From the NCBI GenBank assembly GCA_030549775.1, contig CM060174.1:15797193-15861192 (forward strand): 64,000 bases of DNA. The letters run 5' to 3'. This document shows positions 35,233 to 48,060 of this stretch, in pieces. The notes under the pieces are model-generated. The model saw only the letters and a list, made by a program, of their open reading frames with translations. It did no database searches and was not told the DNA's origin. The first letter of the stretch is position 1; the number at the start of each line of letters is the position of its first letter. A program made the translations under genes and the position numbers. This DNA is from Tamarix chinensis. Taxonomy: Eukaryota > Streptophyta > Magnoliopsida > Caryophyllales > Tamaricaceae.

Positions 35233-37079
35233 GGTGACCAAAATGGTATTAAACGCATGCAACATGTGGCTAGAGGTAAGGAAATATAGTACATAATATA
35301 TGAACTCCTTCCCCATGACTCCCCCATCTTATAAATGAATCCCATGTAGAATCTATTATACCCTAGGACCTTCAAGGGCTCACAAGTTCACATTGGTTTT
35401 TATACTTCCTCTCTTTGTATTAGGTGTTCTAATGGCCTAGTTTGTTGTATCGTAAGCCTGATGAAGCCCTTATTTGTTATGATAATTTTAGACAGGTCAA
35501 ATAACTTGTACAACCCTTTATGATATGAGACAATTATTTCGTTTATCCTTACTAGGTCCATTATCGTTTGGTCATTCTCTTCATTGAGATATTTGGAATT
35601 TTATTGAATTTGGTTGTGATTAAATTTGAATAACTTATTTTGAGATAAGATTTAGATTAATTTAATAATAATTTTCATATTATAATATTTTCTCTAATGC
35701 CATTACTCACATACTACAAATTAAAATTGATAGAAAGGAAATCAAAATATTAGAGAATTTTTTGAATTTCATTAAAGTTGGATAAAAAAATTAAGTTTAT
35801 TATCAAAAAATAATCTTTTTTAGCACATAATAAACATTAGTTCACCACATAATTTATTTCATTAACTTAATAGGATTACATTAATAACATACAAATTACA
35901 GGTTCATGAAATAAATCATAATGGTTTGTAACATATGACATATAAATTCATCCTTTACAATTATTTGGTTCACCAAAAAAACTCATAGGTGCAAAACATT
36001 AGATATTTAAGTTCATAACTTCTATGTTCATAATATACACATGTTCATGACATATTATTGGTAATTTATGTTATTTTATAAATTTATAAATCTTTTGGCT
36101 TTTTAAAAGGATACGAGGTCATATTATTTTCTTTCTCATAATATGGTCCCCTATTATATTTTTTAAAAATAAATTATATTTAATTTGGGATATTATAAAA
36201 ATTAAAAAGTTATACGAAAATGTTCCTTATTTTTTTATTTATAAATATACATCCATATTAATATATTTTTCATACAAATATAAAATATATGTATTTAGCA
36301 TTTGATGAATATGTTTATATTTAGGTTCATGGAATAAAATATTTAGACTCATTACGTAAACCTTAGAGATTTATCAAATAAAATTTTTAGGTTTATTATA
36401 TAAAATAAACATGTGTTTTACATCTTCAAAAGTATTTTTTTTAGTTTAGGTTCAGCATAGAAAAATATATTTTTTCAAGTAACACATATTACAAACTCAA
36501 TTTGATAGATTGAAAATTAGAATCATAAAGAATTTTAAAATTTTTACTAAAGTTGATCTCACATACAACTTTAGCACTAAGGGAAAAAATCTTAAATTCA
36601 AATTTCTTATTTTGGGATAAAATTTAGATCAATTTAAGGATGATTTTAATATTAAAATATTTTTTTAAATCCTAATACATGCATGTTACAAACCAAATTT
36701 GATAGAATAAAAACCAAAATTCTAGATAATTGTTTATAATTTCATTGAAGTTGGTTTCACCCAACTTTAATTCTCGGATAATCACTTAGGTTTATTACAA
36801 GAAATGATCATATTGAGCACATAAAACATATTGGTTCACTACCTAATTTTTTTAAACTTACTTCATCAAGTTAGATTGACAATATAAACTTATGTATGCA
36901 TGAAATACAACATAGAGATACATGACATATAACTTATAGATTCATAATTTATAGCGATTAGGTTAACAAAAAAAATTACTCATAGGTTTCGACTATTTGA
37001 TCTTTAAGTTAATAATACACAGTTTCATGGCAACGAACTTTGGTTTTGTGGCATAATACACATAGGTGACATATCATTG

Positions 37080-37140
<61 letters not shown>

Positions 37141-37498
37141 GTATGTATATATGTATGTATATAATATGGTAAGAGTTATATAATTACAAAATAAAAAAGA
37201 CTTTGTGTTTATAAATAAGAGTTATAAAATAAAAAATTCATTCCGTATTTATCATATTGGCTAAATATATTCAAAATAAAAAAATTATAAAATTTATAAA
37301 AATATTCACATATTTAGAAATAAAATTTATAAAATTATAAAAAATGATCTTGTGTCTATAAATAATAATTATAAATTAAAAAAGTGAGTATGTGTTTATT
37401 TATAAGAATTATAAATTATAAAAATAATAACCCAATATATGTAAATAAAATTTATAAAATTATAAAAATAATCATTCATAATTAAGTAAAATTGATAA
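35233..37498. repeat. Very AT-rich stretch with diverged direct repeats
   Basis: No coding homology. A segment of about 350 bp beginning CTTATTTTGAGATAAG at 35634 recurs in diverged form from 36606 (CTTATTTTGGGATAA), 972 bp apart; a shorter part (ACAAA..AATTTGATAGA..) appears at about 35710, 36490 and 36680. (AT)n occupies 37083-37128 and a GTAT run 37129-37162. From 37190 to 37490, short ATAAAATTATAAAAA units recur. It may be an eroded non-coding element or satellite-like repeat. Confidence 0.7.
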
Positions 37499-39300
37499 TG
37501 TAGCACCTTCATTTGTCACTACTAAAAAACTGCATTTAAAATAATACAGAAGCTAAAACACACCTAGAAAAGACATGATGTTATTACCATACCTAGGGAT
37601 AGATATCCACTACCTATCCCATATTAGATACAAGGCTAAAATCAACCAATACATTTAAAATAGAGTGCGCCACCATTAAATTACATAAACATTTTAAAAG
37701 ATTATTTATATCAAAGGACCTCAATGATCCCCGACCAAATTAATATAGGAATACAAATAGATAAGAGTATGGGGCTACGTTAAAATGAGATTAGGGTGTG
37801 ACCTTAAAACTGAACCACTTTCCACTATGAACCCCCATAAAATTTTCAAATGTCCACACTCTTAAACTCCGTGCCCAAGCTGAGGTAGGCCCACTATTGA
37901 CCATCCCCAAAGACTTACACATGGCCCTTTACTCGTAGAAATGAGTAAGCGACTGAGTAAACGGGCACACCGGTATACTATGTACTAAGTAAGCTAAGTT
38001 TCTTCCTCGAAAGGAACATAAGTACACAAAATATATCATACATGGATATCATGATTAATATGTGTCATGCTAAGATCATATATGTAAGGTTGGAATACAC
38101 CAGAACATATTTTCATGCCTAGCTTAGACAATGCAGAATCTATCATGCTTGTTTTTATATTATAATCATGTAGATATTCACACATATACTAAATAGATTA
38201 ATCTAAACAATCACTAGGGTTTATTTTTTAGTTGCTCAATCGATTAGATTATACCATTCCATATCCATATATTGAGATAGGTCAACATCCAACCAACCAT
38301 TTCAATCAATAACAAGTTAGGCATTTAAACCATTATCCAAGTGTATAAACCAACCTTTGTCCTTTTTCTCATCCAACCATTGTTTCCATCCTTATCTAAT
38401 TATTCATATTTGCTTATTCATGATTTAGGTTTTTATCATCCAATTACTCATCATCCCACTTTTTATTATCAAGCCGTGGATTGTGTACCACCATATAGTC
38501 TTATATACCATAGAAGTCTATCCAAATAAGGGACATAAAGTCTAGGTAGAATCTAATCACCAAAGAAGACATAAGTTTAGGCCAAAGCCAATCACTAGAA
38601 AGGATATAAGTCCAGACCAAAGCTAACCAACATGGAAATAAGTCCAAGTTGAAGCCAACCACCTAGGTAATCAAACCCTTTAGTATCGATATCCACTAGT
38701 ACATCATCAATATCTAGAGTAGGTAAGGTACCAAGACGTCTAAGGATCCCGCCCGAAGGCAAAGTTTGAAGGTACCAATAAACACTTAAAGACAAACAAA
38801 CCCTCAGTAGCTAATTAGAGATTGGGTAACCCATACCCATACAAAACTCAATTGCCTTTCTATTTACATGATTAGTGGCTTATTTGTAAGGGTAAAGATC
38901 ATACATGGCCTATTTAAGAACAAGGCAATAACATATTTCTTCCATATTAATCATTTCCATTTCCCAACTATGGCAGGTTTTCATTTATCCTCGTTTAATA
39001 TTAATCATGTCCATCATTTTATTTAATTCAAGCCCAAGTTGTGCTTCATTACTCTTTTCTCAAACCAACACATGTCATAAGTGGTATACCCATTTAGCCT
39101 ATATAATACTCATTAAGTATTTCATAAATTATGGTCCATTTAATCCTTTCATTAGGACACTAATACCTGATAAAAAAAATATTTTATGCCATTAATAATC
39201 ATAGGATACTCCCAAATATATCCTCAGAGCATAACCAAACTGAAAGTAAACAAATCACACAAACAAGTCGAACCAATTGATAAATATTTTGCATAGGGTT
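37499..39300 (-). mobile_element. LTR-A copy A8: fragment of second-subfamily LTR
   Basis: Starts TGTAGCACCTTCATTTGTCA, the reversed 3' end of an A2/A6-type LTR; like A6 it continues with CACTACTAAAAAA. At 37890-37975 it carries the counterpart of the A2 3' region (GGGCACACCGGTATAC against GCGTATCGATGTGCCC). A four-unit repeat of about 34 bp (ATAAGTCC-AGCCAA..) lies at 38528-38672. The inner end is unresolved: the pyrimidine-rich island and start of the LTR are missing, and from about 39300 the sequence no longer matches. No target duplication could be paired with GATAA at 37494-37498. Confidence 0.6.
38528..38672. repeat. About 34-bp tandem repeat in A8
   Basis: Four degenerate units, each with ATAAGTCTAGG or ATAAGTCCAG followed by AGCCAATCAC or a variant. 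It occupies the position where first-subfamily LTRs have CCACCGG arrays and A6 has its 40-bp array. Confidence 0.75.
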
Positions 39301-40165
39301 ATGGACTTTTAAATTGGGTGTTAATATGTGTCAGTTAGGGTTTGAATGTTATGATAAATATTTTGTGATGATAGATTAAGAAAGATGATGGCTGAATATT
39401 TAGGGTTTTGGGGTGATATGGTTTGTTGATTAGGGTTAGGGTTTAAGATCAGGGTTTTGGATGTGGGATGAAGATGATGATAATGAACGATTATGATGAT
39501 GATGATTATGATGAAGAGATTTATGTGAGTTCTTTTTTTTTTCTTCTTCTTCTTCTTCTTCTTCTTCTTCTTCTTCTTCTTCTTCTTCTTCTTCTTCTTC
39601 TTCTTCTTCTTCTTCTTCTTCTTCTTCTTCTTCTTCTTCTTCACAGCAATAACCTGCTAGACTGCCACCCACCCTCTTCTTTCTTCTCCTTTCTTCTTCT
39701 CCCTGATTCTTGCACGTCTTCTTCTCCATCATCACCCCTTGTGCCTCTACCTGACTCCCATCAATCTCAGCCATCACCATCCTACCTCCTTTTCTTTCTT
39801 CTTTCTTCTTCTTGGAAAAAATTCATCATCAACACCGTCGTCACCCCTACACTTTTTCTCCTCCTTAGCACGCCACCTACTAGTATAAATGCCCCCAACT
39901 CTCCATATTATTTCCATCCATCATCTCCCCAACCTTCTCCTTCTTCTTCCTCCATATTCCCTAATTTTTAACATCCACACAACCAAATCCACCACCGAGC
40001 ACCACCTAAGCCACCATTAGCCACTCTTCGGCCGATGGACCAACCACCAAGGTTGCCCTAACCTTCCCCCTTACTGTCACTGGCCATCACCACCAACCAC
40101 CGCCTCTTTTCCCCTCGATTGGTGCAGAGTTTCAGAGCGTACAACCCATGCACGACTTGTTGCAC
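39301..40165 (+). mobile_element. LTR-A copy A4, left part (5' end unresolved)
   Basis: From about 39540 it shows the pyrimidine-rich island typical of the U3 of this family, then TATAAAT at 39884 followed by GCCCCC, then CACC-rich sequence up to the A5 insertion at 40166. Its continuation is 44457-46402. The expected AT-rich beginning (TGAAATACCCC..) is not present, and 39301-39536 contains only GGGTTTTGGG-rich sequence that I cannot assign; so either A4 is 5' truncated or a rearrangement joined it to A8. Confidence 0.55.
39541..39642. repeat. (TTC)n microsatellite
   Basis: About 34 uninterrupted TTC units in the pyrimidine-rich island of A4. It creates long poly-Leu, poly-Lys and poly-Glu open frames on both strands that are not genes. 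Confidence 0.98.
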
Positions 40166-40249
40166 TGTAACACCCCAAAATTTACTATATTTTTTTTAAA
40201 ACAAAACTTCTAAATTTAAAACCCGTAAATTTTAGGGATGCTATTGCCA

Positions 40250-40295
40250 CACTTAGTACCAGACCGGTTCACTCCTATCGTTTCAGTACCAAGTG
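40250..40295 (-). other. Conserved 46-bp stem-loop, A5 copy
   Basis: Plus-strand arms CACTTAGTACCAGACCGG and ATCGTTTCAGTACCAAGTG flank the loop; 84 bp from the LTR end. Confidence 0.75.
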
Positions 40296-40866
40296 TTAAG
40301 GCTAAGAAAATATTTTCATCCACTCATATCAATACATAATCCAAATTTCATAAATACGAAAAATCAGAGTACGCATGAGTTATTACATAATCCGAAATAC
40401 TAGAGAAAGTTCTTTAAAATGGAAAGATGACTACGATCATTAAAGTTGTTTATGAAATTCAAACATAGCTAAAAGAGAAAAAGGGATAACAATCTCATCA
40501 ATGAAAAACCGTCCACGCCACTTCAAAGACTTGATCCATCCCAATTCAACACTCGCCCCTGGCTGATATCCCATGAACATCAATAGCATCAAAGAACATA
40601 TCTCCTACCTGCAACATGTCAAACGGGCCTTCTACTCTTGAGAATGAGCAACACCCATAAAAAAAGGGTGATCAATATGCTACATATTGAGTAAGGTAAC
40701 TGAGCACTACGGTCAACACATAAGTACTTAATGTTATGTAGGATAATATACAGCTTACGAACATTCAAGCCCATGCATAAAGGCCCAATTAGTCCAAATT
40801 AGTAAATTATAATCTCTTTTCGATATTCATTTCACACCATGTTTTTTATTAAACCATGCAAGTACA

Positions 40867-41218
40867 GGAACCTCCCACTATTTCAGCTGGTGGCTTGGTC
40901 ACTTATAGGGCATCATTCCCTAACCACTATTATAGCTGGTGGATCAGTCACTTATAGGGTAAAACCCTAACCACTATTCCTTACCGGTGGATCGGTTTAG
41001 TTTCTGCTCTCATAGTGTTCCACTGTAAGTAATTAGTATCTTTTAAGAGCCTTAGCAAAAACTCTAATTTTTGTTTATTGAGCTCAGGATCCCCCCACTA
41101 TTATAGCCAGTGGGCCAGTAACTTATAGGACATCATGTCCTAACCACTATTATTCGCCAGTGGATCGGTCACTTATAGGGTAAGAACCCTAACCACTATT
41201 CCTAACCGATGGATCGGT
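40867..41218 (-). repeat. Two CCACCGG-type repeat blocks in A5
   Basis: Reverse-strand units of the CCACTATTATAGCTGGTGG type: three at 40867-41000 and three at 41093-41218, separated by TTCCACTGTAAGTAATTAG. This is the A1/A3 arrangement read on the opposite strand. Confidence 0.9.
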
Positions 41219-41435
41219 TGGACCTAACTTAATAATATTTCATTTTAAATTATTAATGTCTTAAGTATTTTATTCAGAAGCTTTCACCCAAACATGCATG
41301 ATTGACTTCTACCATTCTTATCCTCCAAAAGTCTCATCCTATATTATGAGACTCCAATACCTCATTTTCCACGACCATGTATTCTATATTCATTATCATA
41401 CTTTATTCATCAAGTACACACATGTTACCAACAAA

Positions 41436-41685
41436 CCCTAGTTAGCTAGATCAAACCCTAGTTAACCACACCAAACCCTAGTTAATCACACCAAACCCTA
41501 GTCAATCACACCAAACCTTAGTTATTCACACCAAACCCTATTTATTCACACCAACCCTAGTTATCCACAACCAACCATAGTTAACCACTACAAACCCTAG
41601 TTAACCACCACAACCTATAGTTAACCATACCTACCCTAGTTAACCACAGCAGACCATAGTTAACCATAATAAACCCTAACTTAGT
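41436..41685 (-). repeat. 21-bp telomere-like minisatellite in A5
   Basis: About twelve imperfect units with consensus AAACCCTAGTTAACCACACC. AAACCCTA is the plant telomere repeat sequence; here it alternates with a GTTAACCAC spacer, so it is not telomeric DNA. Confidence 0.9.
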
Positions 41686-42501
41686 CTCCTCCATACCTTT
41701 ATAATACCCTACGTACTATTTCCATCCAAAGTGTTCAAAACCCCCAAACGACACTTCTAATACCTTCCTTACACCCCTTATCAACTTTCCATATGTAAAT
41801 CTTTCTCTCATGCAAACTTTATATCCCCTATGCAAACATGTGAACTTCTTCATGCACAATCTTACGCTCACACATGAAACCCTAAATTCCCATGCAATCC
41901 TAAATTCCACCATTCATCTGTAGATGCCACCATGCATGGTCATATAACACACAAACTGACCCCACATCAATACACTCCCTATCATCATATTGCAAAACCT
42001 ATCATGAATGTCTTATGGGCCACACCATACCACAATAACAATACAACTCATACACATAATACACATGCCACAATTTATTACATGAACTTACCTCAACTCT
42101 ACATCATGTTGTATATATGACAGTTACACATATACACATAAAATACATTATAGTTCATATCACATGGGATGCATGTCATATAAAACACATAATATACAAA
42201 GGGCCTTAGTCACCCCTTACATAAATCGTCACTGGTCTTCGAGCACGCTCATATGCCTCTTTAGGACTTTGACTGGTCTCACCTATATGAGGAAAAACTA
42301 AAATGAGATTCCCTTCTACCAAAAACACTTTTATTTACTAAATTATTCTAAGACTAGGTTTTTAATAAAATAATACTATACTAGTAATAACGATAAGAAA
42401 TAATACTAAAAATACTAATGAAAATATTAATACGATTCAAAATGGATGGTGAGATAAGGGCTTCAACCCTTCACCAAAATAATGCTAATATTATCATTAG
42501 G

Positions 42502-42538
42502 ACATTAATAATAATAATAATGATAATAATAATACTAC

Positions 42539-42589
<51 letters not shown>

Positions 42590-42726
42590 AATGACTTAAA
42601 CCGAAAGTAATATAAGGTAGGGCTTTCAACCATACTCCAAAATAGTCAAAGTAACATTAGTAATAATAATAATAATAATACATATCTCTTATAATAATAA
42701 TGATAATGATGATGATGATGATGATG

Positions 42727-42805
<79 letters not shown>

Positions 42806-42875
42806 CAACAATATTAATAATAAGGGTAGTAGTATTCGCATTAAATAATAAAGTAGGGCTTTGACCCTCTAAATA

Positions 42876-42942
<67 letters not shown>

Positions 42943-43046
42943 CTTATAATAATACTAATAATATTCATAATACGAAACTAATAATCTAAATAATTTATAT
43001 AGGCTCTTGACCCTTATAAGAAATAATAACAGTAATATTGAACCTA

Positions 43047-43082
<36 letters not shown>

Positions 43083-43083
43083 C
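42502..43083. repeat. AAT microsatellite zone in A5
   Basis: Five AAT tracts, about 42502-42590, 42660-42680, 42720-42803, 42873-42940 and 43049-43083, with a GAT run near 42701. Isoleucine-rich open frames here are artefacts. Confidence 0.95.
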
Positions 43084-44456
43084 GAATATTAGTTAAAAAT
43101 TGAAATAAAATAAAAAAGCTTAAATAAATAGGGGAGAAGGGCTGAGAGGGTTTAGGGTTCCACCTTAGGCCGGTGGAGATAGGTGGCACCGGTGGTGGTG
43201 CACGGCGGTGGCCGGAAAAGAGGAAAGAAATAGAAAGAGTTGAGATTTAAGGAGAAGAGATGGAGAATAAAGTTGGAGGTTGAGGTTTTGGTGGTATCTA
43301 GACTAAGTGGAGTAAAGTGAGGGTGGTGGCGCAACAATTGGTGGCAGCGCACGACGGTAATGGTGGCGGCCAAAATGAAGAGAAGAAGAAAAGGAGAAGA
43401 GGAGAAGGAGGAAGGGGAAAAGAAGGGTAGGGCGAGGTGGAGGAGGGTTGGTAGCTATTTTTGGGTGGTGCAGGAGGCAGTGATAGTGGCGGATGTGATG
43501 GTGGACGGCGGCGCAAAGGGTGGCAAGTGTAAAAATTTGGCAGGTCGTGCAAGGAACTTTGCACGGTTGTGGTGGCTCGTGCAGGAAGAATCAAGGGGAA
43601 TGGATAGCGTAGTTAGTTAAAGAGAGGTGCATGGAAGACTTAGGTAGGTAGAGCAGGTGGCATAGTTGGCTGATGGTAGAGGAAAGGGTGTCTGAAGTTG
43701 CGGTGGTTCACAGGGGTAAATTCTTAGGGTTTCGGGAAAAAGTTTCAAGATCAACCAAATAAGGGGTATTTCTAGAGTTTGGAGGAGAGGGTAGGGTTCT
43801 AAGGGTCACTAGGAGGGCAATGCAGGTAGGGTTAGGGTAGTCGGCGATGCCAATTAGCCGATACAAATTCAAATCATGGCAGCCTATTAGAGCAGGAAAA
43901 GGAGGATTTTGTGCGAAAGAAAAGAAAGAAAAGAAAAGAAAAGGGTGAACCGGGTCGGCGTTGATTATAAATGTTTTTAAATGGAATGCAGCATTCATAG
44001 GAAGAGGGGGAGAAGGAGCATCGTTTTTCTCCTAGGCCACGCCGAAGGAATGGGGTGATGGAAACGGGCTTCAACAAGCCCAACTGGAAGAAGAAAAAAA
44101 GGGAAAAAGAAGAAAAGAAAGAAAAGAAGAAAAGGGAAGAAAGAAAAATAATAATATATGGGTTGAGGATTAATTAAATAAATCCAAAATTTTGGGTATT
44201 AAAAATAAAATATTTTAATAAAATAATATTAAAATTTCTTTTTAGGCTAATTTATAATTTTTAAAAGAATGTTCCTAAATTCCTTTTTAATTAGCAAAGC
44301 ACACAAATTTTTCCTTATAAAAATATTTATAAATTTCTTCTTAATTTACCCTAAATAATTTCTTCTTATTCTAATAAAAATAATTAATTTAATTAATTTT
44401 CCTATTAAATCCTTTTAAACTACAATTCTAAAAACTAATATTTTTGGGGTATTTCA

Positions 44457-46402
44457 TGCACGACCATGTAAAAACTCAAATACCCTTCTGTACAGCCGTA
44501 CAACCCTTGCACCGTCTGACTGTACAATATTTTTACTCTTAGTTTGATTCTACACGGCCGTGCAACTTTTACACTACTTGGCAATGTATTTTTTTTTCTC
44601 TCGACCTGTTGTGCTCTGGTGCTGCACGGCCGTGCAACTTTTGCACTGCATGCCAGTATAACTTTCCATCTTATCCCTGCAACCCTATTTTTACCCCAAA
44701 TCTTCTCCAAACACCACTAAAATTTAACCATAGTTCTACCACATATATTTCTACACTTCCATACAATTCAAGTTTCCATTCTACTTCGGTAAATTTCATT
44801 TTTACCCTTCTCTACCATAATCTCCCTCTTGATTTTAACCTCCGATACTAATAATATTTTATCTTATTTCATAGGTGATTTTTTTTGTGATCTTGGAGGA
44901 GGTATAGGATTTACGTGCATAGAGCTCGGTGTCCTTGTCGGTAAGGATACATGTCATAGCTAAGGTTTTATGTGCTCCATGTATTTTCCTTGTATTATTG
45001 ATGTATAATTTTGTATTGAATATGTTGGATTGAATAATTTAATTATAGAAATGCTATGAGATGATGTTCTTGGGAGTAATGAAATTCTATAAGTACATGT
45101 TTGGGTATAATCTTGGTTACAAAATATCTATGGAAAACTAAAGAAATGTACTTAGGATAATAAATGGAAATGTATATGCTTTGGGTTTTATAAAGCTTTG
45201 GGAGAATACGATCGTCTTGATTTCCCTGAGAATATAATGGTATTTTGAGAATAATTATGTAGTTATACTTATGTGTTTAAATGTATGGCTTGAGTTTGGC
45301 ATGATAATATACAATCAACTCTGAATAAGATATTAATCATGTAAAGTGAAAGATCACTTGATTCAGGCTGAGATGTTTATATGGCTCCGTTCCACCGGAT
45401 AATAATAGTGGCTTGGGTGTATTGTCCCTGAGAGGTGCTCTAGTCTGTTCCATCATATTAAGAATAGGGGGGCCTATACTCAATGGGAATGAAAATACAA
45501 TTAAGAGTTAAATTATAAATGAAAATATACTAATCATTTAAAATGAAATACTATGTGAGTCAGGGCCAAGGTGTTGAGTCCGTTCCACCGGATAATAATA
45601 GTAGCTCAGGTGTGTTGTTCCCGAGAGGTGCTTTAGATTGTTCCACCGGTTTAATAAATAGTGGTTCAGGAGTATATTTACTTTGAGAGGTATTGGCTCC
45701 TTTCTACTGGATAATAATAATGGCTTGGGTGTCTTATCCCCAAGAGGTGTTTCAGACCATTCCACCGGTTTAAGAATAGTAGAGTTACTGAACTCAACAT
45801 AAATAAAAGATTTTAAATATGGTATATCTAATGAAAGACTTGGAATCAATAGTTATCTAACTTTCTTCTATTTGTGCATGTATGATTTGCTTATGAGAAT
45901 TCTTATATTATGTGTTATCCTGCTTGACTATACCATTACCTTGCTTAGTATGTAGCGTACTGATCATTCGTTTCATAAGTGTTGCTCAATACAACAGGTA
46001 GACGACCTAGATGTTTATGTGTAGGTCGATGACTTTGCACCTTTTGATGCTATATATGTGGAAAAGTGATTCATTTATATTAGGGTTGGGTGTAGAGTCA
46101 TGTTATCCAGTTGATAGTTTTACCCAGATACCTTTTAGGACTCTTAGTCTCATGGGATCCCTTTTGGTTATATTTTGATATTGTAATCGAAGTTAATATC
46201 TAAACACTTAATTGATGTATAAAAGTTGTCTCATATCTTTCTAATCATGTTTTAAATTTTATAATCACTTTTCCTTCTGATTGATGTAAGGATGGTGGGG
46301 GTAAGCCAGACTTATGTTAATTATGGCGATAACACCCAAATATTTGATTATATGCTTCCACTTAAAATGAAATTTTTTAGTAATAAATTTGGGGGTGTTA
46401 CA
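44457..46402 (+). mobile_element. LTR-A copy A4, right part
   Basis: Continues A4 after the A5 insertion (TGCAC duplicated). It contains three units with the palindrome GCACGGCCGTGC or a variant (44495-44670), the family sequence CTTGTCGGTAAGGA near 44932, CCACCGG-type units in two blocks (about 45384-45470 and 45578-45785), GTAGCGTACTGATCATTCG near 45953, and the LTR end TTGGGGGTGTTACA at 46402. The following ACTAT would be its target duplication but has no partner because the left end is lost. Confidence 0.75.
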
Positions 46403-48060
46403 ACTATAGTCTATTTAATCCTCTTAAGCTTGTCATCTCCTAGCTTACTACCTCTAATCTTGTCAAAGATGGTAGGTGCGGTCATGAGAGCACGCATCCT
46501 TATCTCAAGACCCCTAAACCTGATGATCTTATGCCTATATCCTCAAGCTCCTACCATATCTAATTTAAATTAACCAAAGAACCCAAAAAGTGTGAAGTAT
46601 TTCAATTAACAACATCTTCTATGTTGTTAGTTTTATCCACATGGTAACTGAACTCCAAATCGTAGTATGTTACCAACTCTAACCATATTTATTACCTTAC
46701 ATTCAACTCTTTTTGAGTGAAGATGTATTTGAGTCTCTTTTAATCCATGAAGAAATTACACTACACACTATATAGAAAATGTCTCTAGACCATCAAGGCA
46801 AAGACCAACATGATTAACTTAAAGTTGTGAGTCAAATAGTTCTATTGATACTCCTTTAATTGGCAAGAACCATATGCCACTACCCTCCCATGCTGCATCA
46901 ATATGTGTTGTAGACCATGCTCAGACTCATTACTGCACACCTCAACTCCATTTATACCTGATGGTAAGGTAAGTAATATAGTTGAAGTCAATCTTTTCTT
47001 TCGCTTCTTGAAAGCCTTGGTGAAATTTTCATTCTAATGAAAACGTAGTGTGTTCTTCAATTAAAGAGTTAATAGGTGAGCAATCTTAGAAAATTTTTGG
47101 ACAAAACATATGTAGTAGCTAACTAATCTGAGAAAATTGTGCATCTCCCTGATATTTGTCGATGCTGACCACTATGATACTACTCTAATATTAAAAGGAT
47201 CCACTAGCACACTTTCCTTCAAGATGGCATGCCCAGGGAAGGTTATCTCATCTGGCCAAAACTCACACTTCAAGAGTTTGCTGTATGGCTAATATGTATT
47301 TAACAATATCAACATCTGCCTCAAATGATGCTCGTGCTTCTCATATGTCCTAGAGTAAAAAAAATGTCATTGATGAAGACCATGAAAAACCAATTGAGGT
47401 GTTGGTGGAAGATACGATTCATGAGATCCATGAACACTACTGGAGCAATTATGATTCTAAAATACATTATAGTGAACTCATAATGGCCATACATCCTTGA
47501 AAGTGTCTTTAGTATGTTCCTCTTGGAAATCCTTAACCGATCATACTCAAAGCCTAGTTTTATCTTCGAAAATACTTTATAATCACATAGCTAATCAAAG
47601 TGGTCATTAGTCTAAGGAAAAGGATAACGGTTCTTTATTGTAACATAGTTCAATTGATGTAGAGCCTCAACCAACAATCCTTCTTCCTAACATAAGGAAT
47701 TACTGCTCCCTAAGGTGATATAATTAATTGAATGAATCCCTTCTTCAGTAAATCCTTCAATTGAGTGTACAAATATGATATCTCAATTAGTGCCATGTGG
47801 TAGGGTGATTTTGAATAGAGTTTTATTAAGAAGTCTACCTATATAGCTGATGAAGGAGAATTTATGGAGCATGAGGAATCTTTAAGATAAGTAATAAGAA
47901 GTGAATAAGGATTTCAATACTTCATTGAAGTTAATAGTACCCACCCACAAGCATTCTTACTTTCCCCAAGGTGAAGAAGTGGAAATCGCTACATTAGCTA
48001 GCACCACACTCACCTTCAATAAAATCTCCATATTTGCTAGTGGAGCAAATTTCTTCTAAA
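46403..48060 (-). pseudogene. gypsy-3: Ty3/gypsy RT-RNase H remnant
   Basis: Reverse translation gives LKDLLKKGFIQLIISP-GAV near 47690-47760 (the RT entry), RT sequence to about 47350, and the RNase H end with KRLKYIFTQKELNV near 46710-46745 and WLELVTYYDLEF near 46660-46700. TIFDKIRGSKLGDDKLKRIK near 46410-46470 is the linker before integrase. It then stops at the A4 end, so A4 was inserted here and the integrase part is lost or moved. The wording KYIFTQKEL matches chromovirus (Tekay/Reina-like) pols and differs from gypsy-1/2. Many stops. Confidence 0.75.

Larger units (their letters stand above)
40166..44456 (-). mobile_element. LTR-A copy A5: complete 4.29-kb solo LTR nested in A4
   Basis: On the plus strand it runs TGTAACACCCCAAAATTTAC ... 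TTTTTGGGGTATTTCA, so it is inverted relative to A1. Perfect target duplication TGCAC at 40161-40165 and 44457-44461. Reading it in its own direction: AT-rich start (44456-44170), pyrimidine-rich island (44150-43150), AAT microsatellites (43083-42502), 21-bp minisatellite (41685-41436), CCACCGG-type blocks (41218-40867), stem-loop (40295-40250). The expected TATA position reads CTAGAAATAC (about 43766-43757), a probable mutation. No coding capacity. Confidence 0.85.

Noticed and set aside
39321..39971. Open frames with poly-Lys, poly-Glu and poly-Leu (107-167 codons)
   Set aside because: They are products of the (TTC)n microsatellite in A4 read in different frames.
10936..41685. Telomere or subtelomere origin suggested by TTAGGG-like repeats
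   Set aside because: Units are 21 and 34 bp with non-telomeric spacers and lie inside LTRs with target duplications.
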